A stretch of 64,000 nt of DNA from Sphingomonadales bacterium Ga0077531 (lineage in GTDB: Bacteria > Pseudomonadota > Alphaproteobacteria > Sphingomonadales > Sphingomonadaceae), in NCBI GenBank assembly GCA_001464915.1, contig LNED01000034.1, positions 124,001 to 188,000 on the forward strand. The letters are read 5' to 3'. Shown piece after piece: positions 35,285-45,724 of the stretch (positions are counted from its first letter, which is position 1; each line of letters opens with the position of its first letter). The notes beneath the pieces were generated by a model, which saw only the letters and a list, made by a program, of their open reading frames with translations, was not told the origin of the DNA and made no database searches. Made by a program: the position numbers and the translations under genes.

Positions 35285-36748
35285 CTATTTAACCGGCTGA
35301 ATTTCCTCGCCTTCAGGGCTCACATACAGAAAGCTGTCGAGCCCCTTGGCCTTCAGCTCGCGCACCAGTGCCTGCGCCTTGTCGCGATTGTCCACCGGGC
35401 CTGCCAGCAAGCGGTTCGCCTCGCCCCACTTGGTCGTGTGCGGTTTCAGCTTGGCGAGCGGCGCGCCTGCGGTTTTGGAAATGCGCCGCCAATCAAACCC
35501 CAAGGCTTTGACGTTCTTGCCGGTGGCGACCTGCACCCAGACGCGGCTGGGGTGGACGGGCTTGGCCGGCTCCTTGGGCTTGGGCTTTTCCGCCGCCGCC
35601 TTCGCCACCGGGACGGGCGGAGCTTCGCGTTTTACTGTGATCCGGCTGAGATCAACCGCGTCGCCGCTCACCTTCGCATCGGGCAAAGCGCCAGAGCTCA
35701 GATCAGCGAAGGCATCCGCGACTCGCAAGGTAGGCGCTGGCGCGGGCGGCGGGGGAGTGGGGGCAGGTGCGGGGCCAGAAGTAGGGATTGCTACTGCAAC
35801 CTGCGTTGGCACAGGCGCCGGGGGCGGTGCCAATACGGGAGCGGGAGTGGGCGCAGGCGCAGGACGCGCATCGAGCGGCGCACCTGACGGGGCAAGCTTG
35901 CTGGCCACCCGTTCTTCAACCGCGAACCGCGCCAGCCGAGGATCATCACGGCCGATATCCGCCGCGCGCGGGAAAATGCCAAGATTGGCGGCGGCGGCCT
36001 GCTGCGGCTTGGTCAGGCGCGGCATATAGGCGAAATACGGCACCAGCCGGGTCGCCATGTCGCGCGGCATCACCTGTTCGACAATCGCGGCGGCGCGTTC
36101 ATTGTCACCAAGGATTGCAAGGCCAAACGCGCGCGAACGCTGCGCTGCGGTATCGCGCCTGTCGAGCAGCGGACGCAGCGTTTCTTCAAACCGCGCGCGG
36201 TTGCCGGCTATCGCGTGACTGATCGCAAGCCTGCGGCGGGCCTCGTCATTAGCCGGATCGAGTTCGAGGGCGCGGGTGTAAGCCGCCTGCGCCGCCACGC
36301 CTTCGCCAACCAGATCGAGCGTCAGCGCCTTGTCGGTCAGCACTTCGCCTTCGGGCACCCCGGCGGCAAGCGCACGGTCAAACGCGACCAGCGCCTCTCC
36401 CGCGCGGCCGGCGCGCAGATAGACCCCTGCCAACCCTTGGGCAACGCGCGGGTGACCCGGATCAATCTCGGCAGCGCGCCCGAAAAAGCCGATCGCGGCC
36501 TCCAGATCATCAACGCCCAAGGCAGCATTGCCTGCCTCAACCAGCGTATCACGATCGCGCGGGGCTTTGGCCAGTGCCACTAGCGCGCGGTTCAATCGCT
36601 GGACTTCGCCCGAAGGCAGCGGCTGCACCACCTCACGCGCAATAGTCTGCTGCGCACTGGCGGGAACAGCGGCGCCAGCCAGCAGCGCGCCGACCATCAG
36701 CGCAGGTGACAAAGCAGCCGAAGTGTGGCGAAAAAAACCGAGTTTCAT
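35285..36748 (-). CDS. Exported TPR and SPOR domain protein
   Basis: A protein of about 487 residues with a signal peptide ending near ASAQ. Tetratricopeptide repeats follow (LEAAIGFFGRAAEIDPGHP, AQAAYTRALELDPANDEARR), then a long Pro/Ala linker and a C-terminal SPOR domain (VWVQVATGKNVKALGFDW). SPOR domains bind denuded peptidoglycan at division septa, so a periplasmic role at the division site is likely. I start at ATG 36746-36748 (MKLGFF); ATGs at 36769 and 36781 are alternatives. It lies just downstream of ftsZ on the same strand. Confidence 0.85.
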   Translation of the reverse strand: MKLGFFRHTSAALSPALMVGALLAGAAVPASAQQTIAREVVQPLPSGEVQRLNRALVALAKAPRDRDTLVEAGNAALGVDDLEAAIGFFGRAAEIDPGHPRVAQGLAGVYLRAGRAGEALVAFDRALAAGVPEGEVLTDKALTLDLVGEGVAAQAAYTRALELDPANDEARRRLAISHAIAGNRARFEETLRPLLDRRDTAAQRSRAFGLAILGDNERAAAIVEQVMPRDMATRLVPYFAYMPRLTKPQQAAAANLGIFPRAADIGRDDPRLARFAVEERVASKLAPSGAPLDARPAPAPTPAPVLAPPPAPVPTQVAVAIPTSGPAPAPTPPPPAPAPTLRVADAFADLSSGALPDAKVSGDAVDLSRITVKREAPPVPVAKAAAEKPKPKEPAKPVHPSRVWVQVATGKNVKALGFDWRRISKTAGAPLAKLKPHTTKWGEANRLLAGPVDNRDKAQALVRELKAKGLDSFLYVSPEGEEIQPVK

Positions 36749-36859
36749 CGCCCCTGCCCTAACGCGCATACCGCTCCCCACCAGAGGCTTGGGCAGCCCC
36801 GCGCGGCGAATGGCACCGCAGGCGCGCCGGATCGAATACCCGCCGCGCCCCGACAGCGC

Positions 36860-38614
36860 CTATTGATTGTTCTGCCGCCCAAGGAAGCGCGGGATGCTGA
36901 GCGCTGGGCCATCATCGCCGCCGTCATCATCATCCTCGTCGCGCGCAGTGCTGCGCGACAGATTGGCCATGCGTTCGAACAAAGTACTGCCCGCACCCGC
37001 CGCGCCGCCATCGCCGCCATCACCACCGAGCAAGCCGCGCCGACGATTGCCGCCCAACCGCGCTTCAACTTGAAGGTTATCCGCCGCAAGCTGGTCTGCG
37101 CTGGCGAGCAGATCATCCTGCACCGGGCCATCAGGCTCGTCAGCAGCATCGGAGTAACTGGTATATTCTGAGCCCAGATCGAGCGTTTCGTCAGCCGCAC
37201 CGGCCGCCGCCTCTTCAGCAGAGGGCGCGGTGTAGCCAAAACCTTCGTCCTGCGCGCTGCGCAACCCGGCAAGCGGATCGACAATGCCATCGACATCATC
37301 GTCATATTCATTGCCGTAATTGTCGCCTGCCTGCATCCCGGTCAGGTCGAACGGCTTGGCCACCGGCGGTTCTTCCTCAACCTCCTCAGCCAGATCGAGC
37401 GCTTCATCTTCGAAGCTGACCGAAGTGGTCATGTCTGGCGGGGTCAGTTCGAACGCCGGGATCACCGGCGCGGCGGCAGGCGGGGCGAACATGGGCGCGG
37501 CAACAGCAGCAGGGGCCGGGGTAGGTTCTTCGGCTTCGGGCGGAAGCTCCGCCAGGCCTTCATTCTCGGACAGTTCAAGCACCGGGCGCTTGGGCGCGCG
37601 CGAACCGCCCAGCGACACCGACTGCGAACGATCGACCGCGCTAATTGCGCCCTGCTCGATCCCGGTGGCGACCACCGAGACGCGGATCTTGCCTTTGAGA
37701 TCAGGGTTGAACGCGCTGCCCCAGATGATGTTGGCGTCTTCGTCGACCAGTTCGCGGATGTGATTGGCGGCTTCGTCAACTTCGAGCAGGCGCATATCTT
37801 CGCCGCCGATGATCGAGATGATGACGCCCTTGGCGCCCGCCATGCTCACGCCGTCGAGCAGCGGGTTGGCGATGGCCTGTTCTGCGGCTTCGAGCGCGCG
37901 GTTTTCACCCTCGCCCTCGCCCGTACCCATCATCGCCTTGCCCATCTCGCTCATCACCGAACGCACGTCGGCAAAATCGAGGTTGATGAGGCCCGGCATC
38001 ACCATCAGATCGGTGATCGAACGCACGCCCTGCTGCAACACTTCGTCAGCGAGCTGGAATGCTTCCTTGAAAGTCGTTTCCGCCTTGGCGACCAGAAACA
38101 GGTTCTGGTTGGGGATCACGATCAGCGTATCGACGTGGGCCTGCAACTCGGCAATCCCGGCTTCGGCAGCGCGCATCCGGCGCGTGCCTTCAAACAGGAA
38201 CGGCTTGGTCACCACGCCCACGGTCAACACGCCCATGCGGCGTGCCGCTTCGGCGATGACGGGCGCGGCGCCGGTGCCGGTGCCCCCGCCCATGCCAGCT
38301 GCGATGAAGCACATATTGACGCCTTCGAGCGCCTTTTCGACTTCGGCCACGGTTTCTTCGGCGGCCGCTTTGCCCACTTCGGGCCGCGCGCCTGCGCCAA
38401 GGCCGCCGGTGATGTCCGGGCCCAACTGGATGCGCCGTTCGGCGGGCGAGGTGCTCAGCGCCTGCGCGTCGGTGTTGGCGACGATGAATTCGACGCCTTC
38501 AATCTCGGCGTCGATCATGTTGGCGATGGCGTTGCCGCCTGCCCCGCCGATCCCGATTACGGTGATGCGCGGACGCATATCGTCGGTCGCTGCGGGTCCG
38601 ATATTGATGCTCAT
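36860..38614 (-). CDS. ftsZ: Cell division protein FtsZ
   Basis: A 584-residue tubulin-like GTPase that forms the division ring. The GTP-binding core is intact, with [14 protein letters not shown], the tubulin signature [10 protein letters not shown] and [11 protein letters not shown]. After about residue 320 there is a long acidic, Ala/Pro-rich linker. The tail ([14 protein letters not shown]) contains the conserved C-terminal peptide that binds FtsA. The long linker is typical of alphaproteobacteria. ATG 38612-38614 is supported by GGAGG eight bases upstream; a frame to 38707 runs through the leader and is rejected. It is separated from ftsA by 168 bases with its own promoter signals and a DnaA box. 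Confidence 0.97.
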   Translation of the reverse strand: MSINIGPAATDDMRPRITVIGIGGAGGNAIANMIDAEIEGVEFIVANTDAQALSTSPAERRIQLGPDITGGLGAGARPEVGKAAAEETVAEVEKALEGVNMCFIAAGMGGGTGTGAAPVIAEAARRMGVLTVGVVTKPFLFEGTRRMRAAEAGIAELQAHVDTLIVIPNQNLFLVAKAETTFKEAFQLADEVLQQGVRSITDLMVMPGLINLDFADVRSVMSEMGKAMMGTGEGEGENRALEAAEQAIANPLLDGVSMAGAKGVIISIIGGEDMRLLEVDEAANHIRELVDEDANIIWGSAFNPDLKGKIRVSVVATGIEQGAISAVDRSQSVSLGGSRAPKRPVLELSENEGLAELPPEAEEPTPAPAAVAAPMFAPPAAAPVIPAFELTPPDMTTSVSFEDEALDLAEEVEEEPPVAKPFDLTGMQAGDNYGNEYDDDVDGIVDPLAGLRSAQDEGFGYTAPSAEEAAAGAADETLDLGSEYTSYSDAADEPDGPVQDDLLASADQLAADNLQVEARLGGNRRRGLLGGDGGDGGAAGAGSTLFERMANLSRSTARDEDDDDGGDDGPALSIPRFLGRQNNQ

Positions 38615-38638
38615 CAGCTTGTCCTCCAGGCGCAGGTG

Positions 38639-38660
38639 GCCAGAATTTTGCCAGAATTTC
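38639..38660. repeat. 11-base tandem repeat in the ftsZ leader
   Basis: GCCAGAATTTT (38639-38649) is followed at once by GCCAGAATTTC (38650-38660), identical at 10 of 11 bases. It lies 25-46 bases upstream of the ftsZ ATG, within the presumed 5' untranslated region. It could be a protein-binding direct repeat or a chance duplication. Confidence 0.4.
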
Positions 38661-38727
38661 GATACTACGACCCGCTTTAGTGCTTCTGTGACATAATCGC
38701 GGTGCACATTTTATAGCGGCTTAGCCC

Positions 38728-38736
38728 TTATCCACA
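38728..38736. promoter_or_regulatory. Perfect DnaA box in the ftsZ promoter region
   Basis: TTATCCACA on the plus strand (TGTGGATAA towards ftsZ) is an exact match to the high-affinity DnaA box. It lies 114 bases upstream of the ftsZ start. A TATAAA on the minus strand about 17 bases downstream could be the -10, which would place the box over the -35 region. DnaA is known to control ftsZ in Caulobacter. The link is inferred here from the site alone. Confidence 0.6.
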
Positions 38737-38782
38737 GTGCTCGGTTAACGAACATGCTGCGGGCGGGGCAGCGTCCGCCACA

Positions 38783-40105
38783 TCAGAAATATTCACGGAC
38801 TGCGCGCATCAGCCTTGTGGCCAGCGTCGTCCATCCAGTTTCGCGCGCAAATCCGCGGTAAACCCCGCCGCGCCCTGCGCCCACTGCGCGGATATCGACG
38901 GGGTCTTCGGCGGCGTAAAGGCACAGGCCCGCGAGCGTCGCAAAGCCCGGCGCGTGGTGCGCTTCGGGCATACCCGGCAGCTGCGGCGGACGGCCCAGCC
39001 GCACCGGCATCCCCAGCGCGCCCTGCACAAAATCGGCCATCCCGGCCAGCTCTGCACCGCCGCCGGTCAACACCACCTGCCCTGCGCGTGTGCCGGAAAA
39101 GCCCATTTCCTTGAGCGCTTTGCCAATCTCTCCGGTCAGCAGTGCCAGATGCTGCGTCACCACGCCCACCAGTTCAGCGCGGACGATGCGGTTCTTGTCA
39201 TCCGCCCCGCGCGCCATCGGCCCGGCAGGAACGCCCTCAGAAGCATCGCCAGGGCCATTGACCGGGATCAGCTCGCGGTGATCAGCCGGGCTCGCCACGG
39301 CTGACCCGGCGACGCATTTCAATCGTTCGGCCTGTGAGCGGCGGATGCCAAAGCTGCTGGCAATTGCATCGGTAATGTCCGCCGACCCCATTGGCACCGC
39401 GCGCAGGCCGAGCAACATTCCGCCCGCAAACACCGCCACGTTGGTCACGTCGGCGCCGATTTCGACCAGCGCCACGCCCAATTCGCGTTCTTCGATCGTC
39501 AGGCAGGCATGGCCCGCCGCAATCGGCGCGGCCACCACGCCTTCGACCTCCAGATGCGCGTTTTGCACCGCTTCGGTCAGGTTGCGCACCGGCGCGCCAT
39601 CGGCCAGCATCACGTGGATATCGACGCCCAGGCGTTCGGCATGAAGCCCGCGCGGATTGGCGACCCCGTGCGCGCCATCGAGCGTGTAGTGCGCAGGCTG
39701 CGCGTGCAGCACGGTGCGCCCGTCAGGCTGGATCATGTCGCGCGCATGGATCAGCAGCTGCTCGACATCCTCATCCTCGATCCGCCGCCCGCCAATCTCG
39801 ATATCGACCGCTGCGACATGGCTGGCGAGCCCCGCGCCCGCGCAGGCAATCCACACCCCGCGCACCGGTGTCCCGGCGCTTTTTTCGGCGCGCTCCACCG
39901 CATCGCGGATCGCGTGGCTGGCCGCCTGCATATCGGTGACATAGCCGCGCTTGATCCCGGCGCTGGCGCGGTGGCCCGATCCCAGCACCTGCAATTCGCC
40001 ATTTTCAGTCTCGCCCATGATCATCGCCGAGATGCGGAAGCTGCCGATATTGACCGCGGCAAAGGTGCGCGTCAGGCGGCGGGCGGGGGAAGCACGTGAC
40101 GCCAT
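38783..40105 (-). CDS. ftsA: Cell division protein FtsA
   Basis: A 440-residue actin-like ATPase that anchors FtsZ to the membrane. The N-terminal ATPase strand FAAVNIGSFRISAMI, the central LVEIGADVTNVAVFAGG and the third phosphate site VVLTGGGAELAGM are present. The C terminus is an amphipathic membrane-targeting helix (LATRLMRAVREYF). The start ATG overlaps the ftsQ stop by one base (TGATG). It is the last gene before the ftsZ leader. Confidence 0.96.
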   Translation of the reverse strand: MASRASPARRLTRTFAAVNIGSFRISAMIMGETENGELQVLGSGHRASAGIKRGYVTDMQAASHAIRDAVERAEKSAGTPVRGVWIACAGAGLASHVAAVDIEIGGRRIEDEDVEQLLIHARDMIQPDGRTVLHAQPAHYTLDGAHGVANPRGLHAERLGVDIHVMLADGAPVRNLTEAVQNAHLEVEGVVAAPIAAGHACLTIEERELGVALVEIGADVTNVAVFAGGMLLGLRAVPMGSADITDAIASSFGIRRSQAERLKCVAGSAVASPADHRELIPVNGPGDASEGVPAGPMARGADDKNRIVRAELVGVVTQHLALLTGEIGKALKEMGFSGTRAGQVVLTGGGAELAGMADFVQGALGMPVRLGRPPQLPGMPEAHHAPGFATLAGLCLYAAEDPVDIRAVGAGRGGVYRGFARETGWTTLATRLMRAVREYF

Positions 40106-41028
40106 CAGAGTGCCCCTCCCGCAGCGCCAGCGACGGTGGGCGCTTCGCGCACCCCTTCGGGCAGGCGCATATACAAGCGCGGGGGCGAACGCATGTCGAA
40201 CGCCAGCACTTTGCCGCCGAGCAGGCGGTTCTGCCCATCAAGCTTGGCGAATTTGACCAGCGCGCTGGCCGATGCATCTTCACCTTCGGGCAGTGCGAGC
40301 AATTGCCCGGTCTTGAAGGTCAGGTTCCAGCGGCGGTTGCCAACCCATTCAGCGGCCTCAACCTGCGGAGCCAATGCGGGCGCGGCGGCGAGCAATTGCT
40401 CCAAGCCCTGCGCCTGCTGACCTGCCCCCGGTCCGGCGAGCCGCAGCATCCCCTTGGCCTTGGCCGTGGTGACCGGTTCCAGCTCAACCCCGCCCGCGTC
40501 GATCAGCATCAACCTATCAGCCTTTTCGAGCACCGCATGCGGCGTGCGTTCAACAATATCGATGGCCAACGTATGCGGCAGTTGAACCGAAACCCGCGCG
40601 TCCTTCACCCACGGCAGCGCGCGCAATTCTTCGCGCAGCTTGGCAATGTCGACCTCAGGCATGGCTTGATTGCGGGTGGCGAGCGCACGTGCGTAGACTT
40701 GCTGTTCATCCATCCGCGTGGTGCCGGTGACGCGCACGTGGCGCACTTCGAACCCGGCATCGGCAGCCATTCGCGCGACCTGCGCCTGCGCCAGCGCGGG
40801 CACACCGGCAAGGCTCGCGATGATGAAGGCCACGCCCACCGCCCCGCCGATAATCATGGCGAGCCAGATGCGGCTCCACTGTTCTTCGGTAAAGGGCAGC
40901 ACGCTCATGACGGCGTCGAGCATCCCGCTCGCCCGCCCCTGCGCGCGGCGCGCGGTAACGGCGCGGCTTTGCGCCTTTGCAGCGCGGCGCACCCCGGTGG
41001 TGCCGTTACGGCGGATCTGTTGCGCCAT
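40105..41028 (-). CDS. ftsQ: Cell division protein FtsQ
   Basis: A 307-residue bitopic membrane protein. A basic cytoplasmic N terminus of about 60 residues precedes a transmembrane segment (IWLAMIIGGAVGVAFIIASLAG). A POTRA domain follows (EVRHVRVTGTTRMDEQQVYA) and then the beta domain of FtsQ. It links early and late divisome proteins in the periplasm. The ATG at 41026-41028 lies one base after the ddl stop. Confidence 0.93.
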   Translation of the reverse strand: MAQQIRRNGTTGVRRAAKAQSRAVTARRAQGRASGMLDAVMSVLPFTEEQWSRIWLAMIIGGAVGVAFIIASLAGVPALAQAQVARMAADAGFEVRHVRVTGTTRMDEQQVYARALATRNQAMPEVDIAKLREELRALPWVKDARVSVQLPHTLAIDIVERTPHAVLEKADRLMLIDAGGVELEPVTTAKAKGMLRLAGPGAGQQAQGLEQLLAAAPALAPQVEAAEWVGNRRWNLTFKTGQLLALPEGEDASASALVKFAKLDGQNRLLGGKVLAFDMRSPPRLYMRLPEGVREAPTVAGAAGGAL

Positions 41029-41029
41029 C

Positions 41030-41992
41030 CTAGCTCCCCTTACCTTGTTTCAGCGCGTGCACCCTGAGCGCTTCGCCGACCAGCAATTCGACGAGGTCAG
41101 CGTAAGGGATACCGCAATGCGCCGCCTGTTCAGGGACGAGGCTGAGCGGGGTCATGCCCGGTTGGGTATTGGTTTCGAGCACGAACAGCCCGGCCTCGCC
41201 TGCCTCGTCATCCCAGCGGAAATCGGTGCGGCTGGTGCCATGGCAGCCGAGCACCTGATGCGCGCGCACGGCATAGTGTTCGCACAGCGCGGTGATTTCG
41301 GGCGGCAGCTGCGCGGGGAAGATGTGCTGCGTCTGCCCGGCGGTGTATTTGTGTTCGTAATCGTAAAAGCCATTGTCGATCACGAGTTCAGTGACGCCGA
41401 GCGCGCGCGGGCCATCGGGGCCGTCAATCACGGCGGCGGTCAATTCGCGGCCCTTGATGAAGGGTTCGGCGAGCAACTCGGCGAACTCTTGCCATGGGCC
41501 TTTGGCGTCGGGAGAGATCGGGTTGCCGACGTTGCTATCGGCGGTGACGATGGCCACCCCGACCGACGAGCCTTCGTTCACGGGCTTGAGCACATAGGGG
41601 CGCGGCAGTGGATCGCGTTCGTACAGTTCCTCGCGCGTCACAATCCGCCCGCCGGGCATGGGGATGCCGTGCGGCACCAGCGCCTGCTTGGTCAGCTGCT
41701 TGTCAATCGCGATCACCGATGTGGCGAGGCCCGAGTGGGTGTAGGCCAGCCCCATCAGGTCGAGCATCCCCTGCACCGTGCCATCTTCGCCCGGAACACC
41801 GTGGAGCGCATTGAACACCACATCGGGCTTCGCCTCGGTGAGGCGCAGCGCAACATCGCGGCCCATATCGATCCGGGTGACACGGTGGCCCTTGCTCTCC
41901 AGCGCATCGGCCACGCCCGTGCCGCTCGACAGCGAGACTTCGCGTTCATTCGCCCAACCGCCCATCAGGACGGCGACGTGGAGTTTCTTCAT
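41030..41992 (-). CDS. ddl: D-alanine--D-alanine ligase
   Basis: A 320-residue ATP-grasp enzyme that makes the D-Ala-D-Ala dipeptide for peptidoglycan. The N terminus VAVLMGGWANEREVSL, the ATP-binding KPVNEGSSVGV and the C-terminal FVLETNTQPGMT are typical of the DdlB type. I use ATG 41990-41992 (MKKLHV). A GTG three codons upstream (42001), overlapping the murB stop, is equally possible. It sits between murB and ftsQ, the usual alphaproteobacterial order. Confidence 0.95.
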   Translation of the reverse strand: MKKLHVAVLMGGWANEREVSLSSGTGVADALESKGHRVTRIDMGRDVALRLTEAKPDVVFNALHGVPGEDGTVQGMLDLMGLAYTHSGLATSVIAIDKQLTKQALVPHGIPMPGGRIVTREELYERDPLPRPYVLKPVNEGSSVGVAIVTADSNVGNPISPDAKGPWQEFAELLAEPFIKGRELTAAVIDGPDGPRALGVTELVIDNGFYDYEHKYTAGQTQHIFPAQLPPEITALCEHYAVRAHQVLGCHGTSRTDFRWDDEAGEAGLFVLETNTQPGMTPLSLVPEQAAHCGIPYADLVELLVGEALRVHALKQGKGS

Positions 41993-41997
41993 CTCGC

Positions 41998-42963
41998 TCA
42001 CGGCCGACCCACCCGCTGTATTTCCCATTCGAGGCTGACGCCCGAATTGGCATAGACCTTCTCGCGCACCAGTTCGCCCAGCCCTTCGATGTCGGCGCTG
42101 GTGGCGGTGCCGGTGTTGATCAGGAAATTGGTGTGCTTTTCACTCACTTGTGCCCCGCCCAAGGTCAGCCCCCGGCATCCGGCGGCATCGACCAATTCCC
42201 AGGCCTTGTGGCCCACCGGGTTTTTGAAGGTCGATCCCCCGGTCTTGGTGCGCAGCGGTTGCGATGCTTCGCGCGCGGCGGCGATGCGGTCCATTTCTGC
42301 GCCGATGACTGCCGGATCGCCGGGCGTTCCGCGAAACTTTGCCGAAACCACAATCGCCCCGTCGGGCAGGGCCGAGTGGCGATAGGTGTAGCCAATATCG
42401 TCGACGTGCAGCGTCACCATTTCGCCTTCGGGCAGCAGCACGTCGCAGGTCACCAAAATATCGGCGACCTCGCGCCCGTAAGCCCCGCCGTTCATCCGCA
42501 CGAACCCGCCGACTGTGCCGGGGATGCCGCGCAGAAACTCCAGCCCCGCAATGCCATTGTCGCGTGCGGTCGAGGCGACCAGAATTCCGCTCGCGCCGCC
42601 GCCGCAGGTGAGTTCATTGTCGCCCGTTACCGCGCAGCCCGCAAACGCCTTGCCCAACCGCACCACCACGCCCGGCACCCCGCCATCGCGGATGATGAGG
42701 TTTGAGCCCAAGCCCAGCGCCATGACCGGGATTTCCCCGCCGAGCCGTTCGATCAGGCATTTGAGGTCTTCGAGATCGGCCGGTTCAAACAGCCAATCTG
42801 CCGCTCCCCCGGTCTTGAACCAGACGTAAGGCGCAAGCGGCGCCCGGCAGGTCAGCTTGCCGCGAATGCCGTCGAGCGGCACAGGCGCGCTGACAGCCCC
42901 ATCGACCGCGCAGGTCGGAGCCGCGCCGTTATCGTGTTGATAGCTGTCGCCGGGCTGATTCAT
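41998..42963 (-). CDS. murB: UDP-N-acetylenolpyruvoylglucosamine reductase
   Basis: A 321-residue FAD enzyme that reduces the enolpyruvyl group to give UDP-N-acetylmuramic acid with NADPH. The FAD domain has [13 protein letters not shown] and [13 protein letters not shown], followed by [17 protein letters not shown]. The catalytic Ser is in GGSTFKNP. The start ATG overlaps the murC stop (ATGA). A longer frame to 43038 lies within murC and is rejected. Confidence 0.96.
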   Translation of the reverse strand: MNQPGDSYQHDNGAAPTCAVDGAVSAPVPLDGIRGKLTCRAPLAPYVWFKTGGAADWLFEPADLEDLKCLIERLGGEIPVMALGLGSNLIIRDGGVPGVVVRLGKAFAGCAVTGDNELTCGGGASGILVASTARDNGIAGLEFLRGIPGTVGGFVRMNGGAYGREVADILVTCDVLLPEGEMVTLHVDDIGYTYRHSALPDGAIVVSAKFRGTPGDPAVIGAEMDRIAAAREASQPLRTKTGGSTFKNPVGHKAWELVDAAGCRGLTLGGAQVSEKHTNFLINTGTATSADIEGLGELVREKVYANSGVSLEWEIQRVGRP

Positions 42964-44405
42964 GCCGCGCCCCGCTTGGCCGCAATGGCCGGAGCCAGCC
43001 CCGCCGCCCAGCGTGTGATATCGCCCGCGCCAAGGCATACAACGATGTCGCCCGGTGCAATCTCGCCTGCCAGTACCTCGGCAAGCCCATCGGCCCCTTC
43101 GATGACACGCGCAGCCCGGTGCCCGCGCGCCTTCATGCCGGCAACCAGCGCGATGTGATCGACGCCCGGCAAAGGCTCCTCACCGGCCGAATAGACCGGC
43201 GCGACATAGGCGATATCGGCATCGTCAAAACAGGATTGGAACGCGTCCATCAGGTCATTGAGGCGCGAATAGCGGTGCGGCTGCGCGACTGCGATAACCT
43301 TGCCATCCGTTCCTGCCACAGCTTCGCGCGCTGCGGAGAGCACGGCGCGGATTTCAACCGGGTGGTGGGCGTAATCATCGATGATCGTTACCGCGCCGCC
43401 ATCCACCGCGACGCTTCCGACCTTGGTGAAGCGCCGGCGCACCCCGCCGAACCGGGCAAAGCCGCTGCGGATCACTTCGTCCGAACAGCCCATTTCAATC
43501 GCCACGGCAATCGCGGCGAGCGCGTTCTGGACGTTGTGGCGGCCCGGCATCGGCAGATGCACACCTTCGATCCGGCGATCCGCGTTTTCGTGCTTTGGCC
43601 CACGCTGGCGCACGATGACGTCAAAGGTGTTCCCGCCCTCAGCCGAGCGCACGTTGACGCCGCAAATGTCGGCTTGCAACGAGAAGCCGTAGGTCACGAC
43701 CTTGCGATCGCGCACCTGGCCGATCACCGCCTGCACTTCGGGGTGGTCAACGCAAAGCACTGCCGCGCCGTAGAATGGCACATTGTGGATGAATTCGACA
43801 AAGGCGCGCTTCACCCCGTCAAAATCGCCGTAGTGATCGAGGTGTTCGGGATCGATATTGGTGACCACTGCGATGGTGCCGTCCAATCGCAGGAAGCTGC
43901 CGTCGCTCTCATCTGCCTCGACCACCATCCAGTCGGAATCGCCCAATCGCGCGTTCGATCCGTATTGTTCGATGATCCCGCCATTGATCACCGTCGGATC
44001 GACCCCGCCCGCATCGAGCAAGCAGGCGATCATGCTGGTCGTCGTGGTCTTACCATGCGTGCCCGCCACCGCGACAGTGGATTTGAGCCGCATCAGTTCG
44101 GCCAGCATTTCTGCACGGCGCACCACCGGGATGCGGTTTTCGAGCGCGGCGGCGACTTCGGGGTTGGTGCGGCGCACAGCGGTGGAGGTGACGACGACCG
44201 CCGCGCCCTCCACATTCTCACGCGCGTGGCCGATGTGCACGGTGATCCCGCGCGCGCGCAGGCGTTCTACGCTGGCGCTTTCGGAAATATCGCTGCCCTG
44301 CACGGTATAGCCAAGGTTGCGCATCACCTCGGCGATGCCGGACATCCCGATCCCGCCGATGCCAACGAAGTGGATCGTGCCGATATCAGTGCCGACGCCC
44401 TTCAT
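42960..44405 (-). CDS. murC: UDP-N-acetylmuramate--L-alanine ligase
   Basis: A 481-residue Mur ligase that adds L-Ala to UDP-MurNAc. The N-terminal Rossmann domain begins [18 protein letters not shown]. The ATP-binding loop is [14 protein letters not shown], and the third-domain landmark VFQPHxxSR appears here as [11 protein letters not shown]. Length matches the family. The ATG overlaps the murG stop and its own stop overlaps murB. Confidence 0.97.
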   Translation of the reverse strand: MKGVGTDIGTIHFVGIGGIGMSGIAEVMRNLGYTVQGSDISESASVERLRARGITVHIGHARENVEGAAVVVTSTAVRRTNPEVAAALENRIPVVRRAEMLAELMRLKSTVAVAGTHGKTTTTSMIACLLDAGGVDPTVINGGIIEQYGSNARLGDSDWMVVEADESDGSFLRLDGTIAVVTNIDPEHLDHYGDFDGVKRAFVEFIHNVPFYGAAVLCVDHPEVQAVIGQVRDRKVVTYGFSLQADICGVNVRSAEGGNTFDVIVRQRGPKHENADRRIEGVHLPMPGRHNVQNALAAIAVAIEMGCSDEVIRSGFARFGGVRRRFTKVGSVAVDGGAVTIIDDYAHHPVEIRAVLSAAREAVAGTDGKVIAVAQPHRYSRLNDLMDAFQSCFDDADIAYVAPVYSAGEEPLPGVDHIALVAGMKARGHRAARVIEGADGLAEVLAGEIAPGDIVVCLGAGDITRWAAGLAPAIAAKRGAA

Positions 44406-45724
44406 GTGTCGGCCCCATGGTCGATGGCGTCGCGAGCAGCTTTGCGGGTCGCGGTCTGCGGACGGGTCGCGGTTTGCGCGGCGCGCGGCGCGGCCTCGCC
44501 CACGCGGATCACGTCCATCAGATCAATCCCGCTCATGCTCTCAACCAGATCGGCCAAGTCCTTCGCTGCATCGGGCCGCCCGCAGTTGAACGCGCAATGC
44601 GCGGCATTGGCGAGGCTCGCCGGGTTCATAGCCATCGCCTGAATCTGCTTGGCAATATCCTTGGCGAGCTTGGCGAAAAGTTCCGACTGCCTCAGGCGCA
44701 GCTTGTTGGCTCGCTCGCTATCACCCTCAGGGAGAGCAATTGTTTCCATTGGCTGACGGATCATCCGTGCACCACCAGCCTTGACCATCTCGCGGGTGTT
44801 CGCCGCCTGATGATCATCGGTGGCGATGGGAAGCGGGATCAGGATCGCCGGACGGCCCACTGCGGTCAGTTCCGCAATGGTCGAGGCCCCTGCGCGGCCG
44901 ATAAACAGATGCGCATCCGCCAGCCGTTCATGCATGTCTTCGAAATAGGTGCCGAGTTCGGCGGGAATATCATGCTCGGCATAGCGTTTGCGAACCGCGT
45001 CAAGATCCTCGGCGCGGCATTGCTGCGTCACCTGCAAGCGCTGACGCAGCGCGGGCGGCAGCATGGCGAGGCCATCGGGCACGACTTCGGACAGCACCCG
45101 CGCACCTTGGCTGCCGCCGGTCACGAGGATGCGTAGCAGGCTTTCCTCGGTAAAGGCGGGGAAATCTTGTTCGCGCAGCGCCAGCACTTCGGCGCGCACC
45201 GGGTTGCCGACCAGATGCACCTTGGCGGCGTGTTTCGCTTTCAGCCGGTCAACCTTGGCATAGGATGTCGCAATCGCATCCACCCGGCCCGCCAGCAGCC
45301 GATTGACCCGGCCCAGCACCGCGTTCTGTTCGTGCACTACGCTCGGCAGGCCCGCCGCCGTCGCCGCCAGCAAAGCGGGCAGCGCAGGGTAACCGCCAAA
45401 GCCGACGATGGCCGAAGGCGCAAAGGCATCAAACAACCGCAGCGCCATCGCCCGGCCTTCAAGCACGGCGCGCACGCCCGCAGGCCAGCCCAGCGGGCTC
45501 TTGCCGAAGCGACCTGCGGGCAAGACGTGCGCGGTGAGGAAGTCAGGCTTTCCGGGGATCGCCGCCCCGCGTTCATCGGTAATCAGCGCCACGTGATGGC
45601 CGCGCCCATGCAGCTCCGCCGCCAACGCAAACGCCGGGATCAGGTGCCCACCGGTCCCGCCTGCCGCCAGCACAAAGTGCCGTGATGCGCCAGAGGGCAA
45701 GGGGGTTGGTATCTCGCTGCTCAT
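44402..45724 (-). CDS. murG: UDP-N-acetylglucosamine--lipid I transferase MurG
   Basis: A 440-residue GT28 glycosyltransferase that adds GlcNAc to lipid I to make lipid II at the inner membrane face. The first G loop [17 protein letters not shown], the second ([11 protein letters not shown]) and the third ([12 protein letters not shown]) are present, with the [12 protein letters not shown] and [11 protein letters not shown] motifs. It is about 80 residues longer than E. coli MurG, with extra residues at both ends and a basic Ala/Thr tail. Start ATG 45722-45724 overlaps the ftsW stop. Confidence 0.96.
   Translation of the reverse strand: MSSEIPTPLPSGASRHFVLAAGGTGGHLIPAFALAAELHGRGHHVALITDERGAAIPGKPDFLTAHVLPAGRFGKSPLGWPAGVRAVLEGRAMALRLFDAFAPSAIVGFGGYPALPALLAATAAGLPSVVHEQNAVLGRVNRLLAGRVDAIATSYAKVDRLKAKHAAKVHLVGNPVRAEVLALREQDFPAFTEESLLRILVTGGSQGARVLSEVVPDGLAMLPPALRQRLQVTQQCRAEDLDAVRKRYAEHDIPAELGTYFEDMHERLADAHLFIGRAGASTIAELTAVGRPAILIPLPIATDDHQAANTREMVKAGGARMIRQPMETIALPEGDSERANKLRLRQSELFAKLAKDIAKQIQAMAMNPASLANAAHCAFNCGRPDAAKDLADLVESMSGIDLMDVIRVGEAAPRAAQTATRPQTATRKAARDAIDHGADT

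Noticed and set aside
36749-36859. The stretch between ftsZ and the SPOR protein, checked for a small gene.
   Set aside because: No frame with a ribosome site and no stem-loop terminator that I would defend was found.
37760-38696. Two overlapping plus-strand frames of about 300 codons opposite ftsZ.
   Set aside because: They are antisense to the conserved FtsZ GTPase core and differ only in frame, as expected from base composition.
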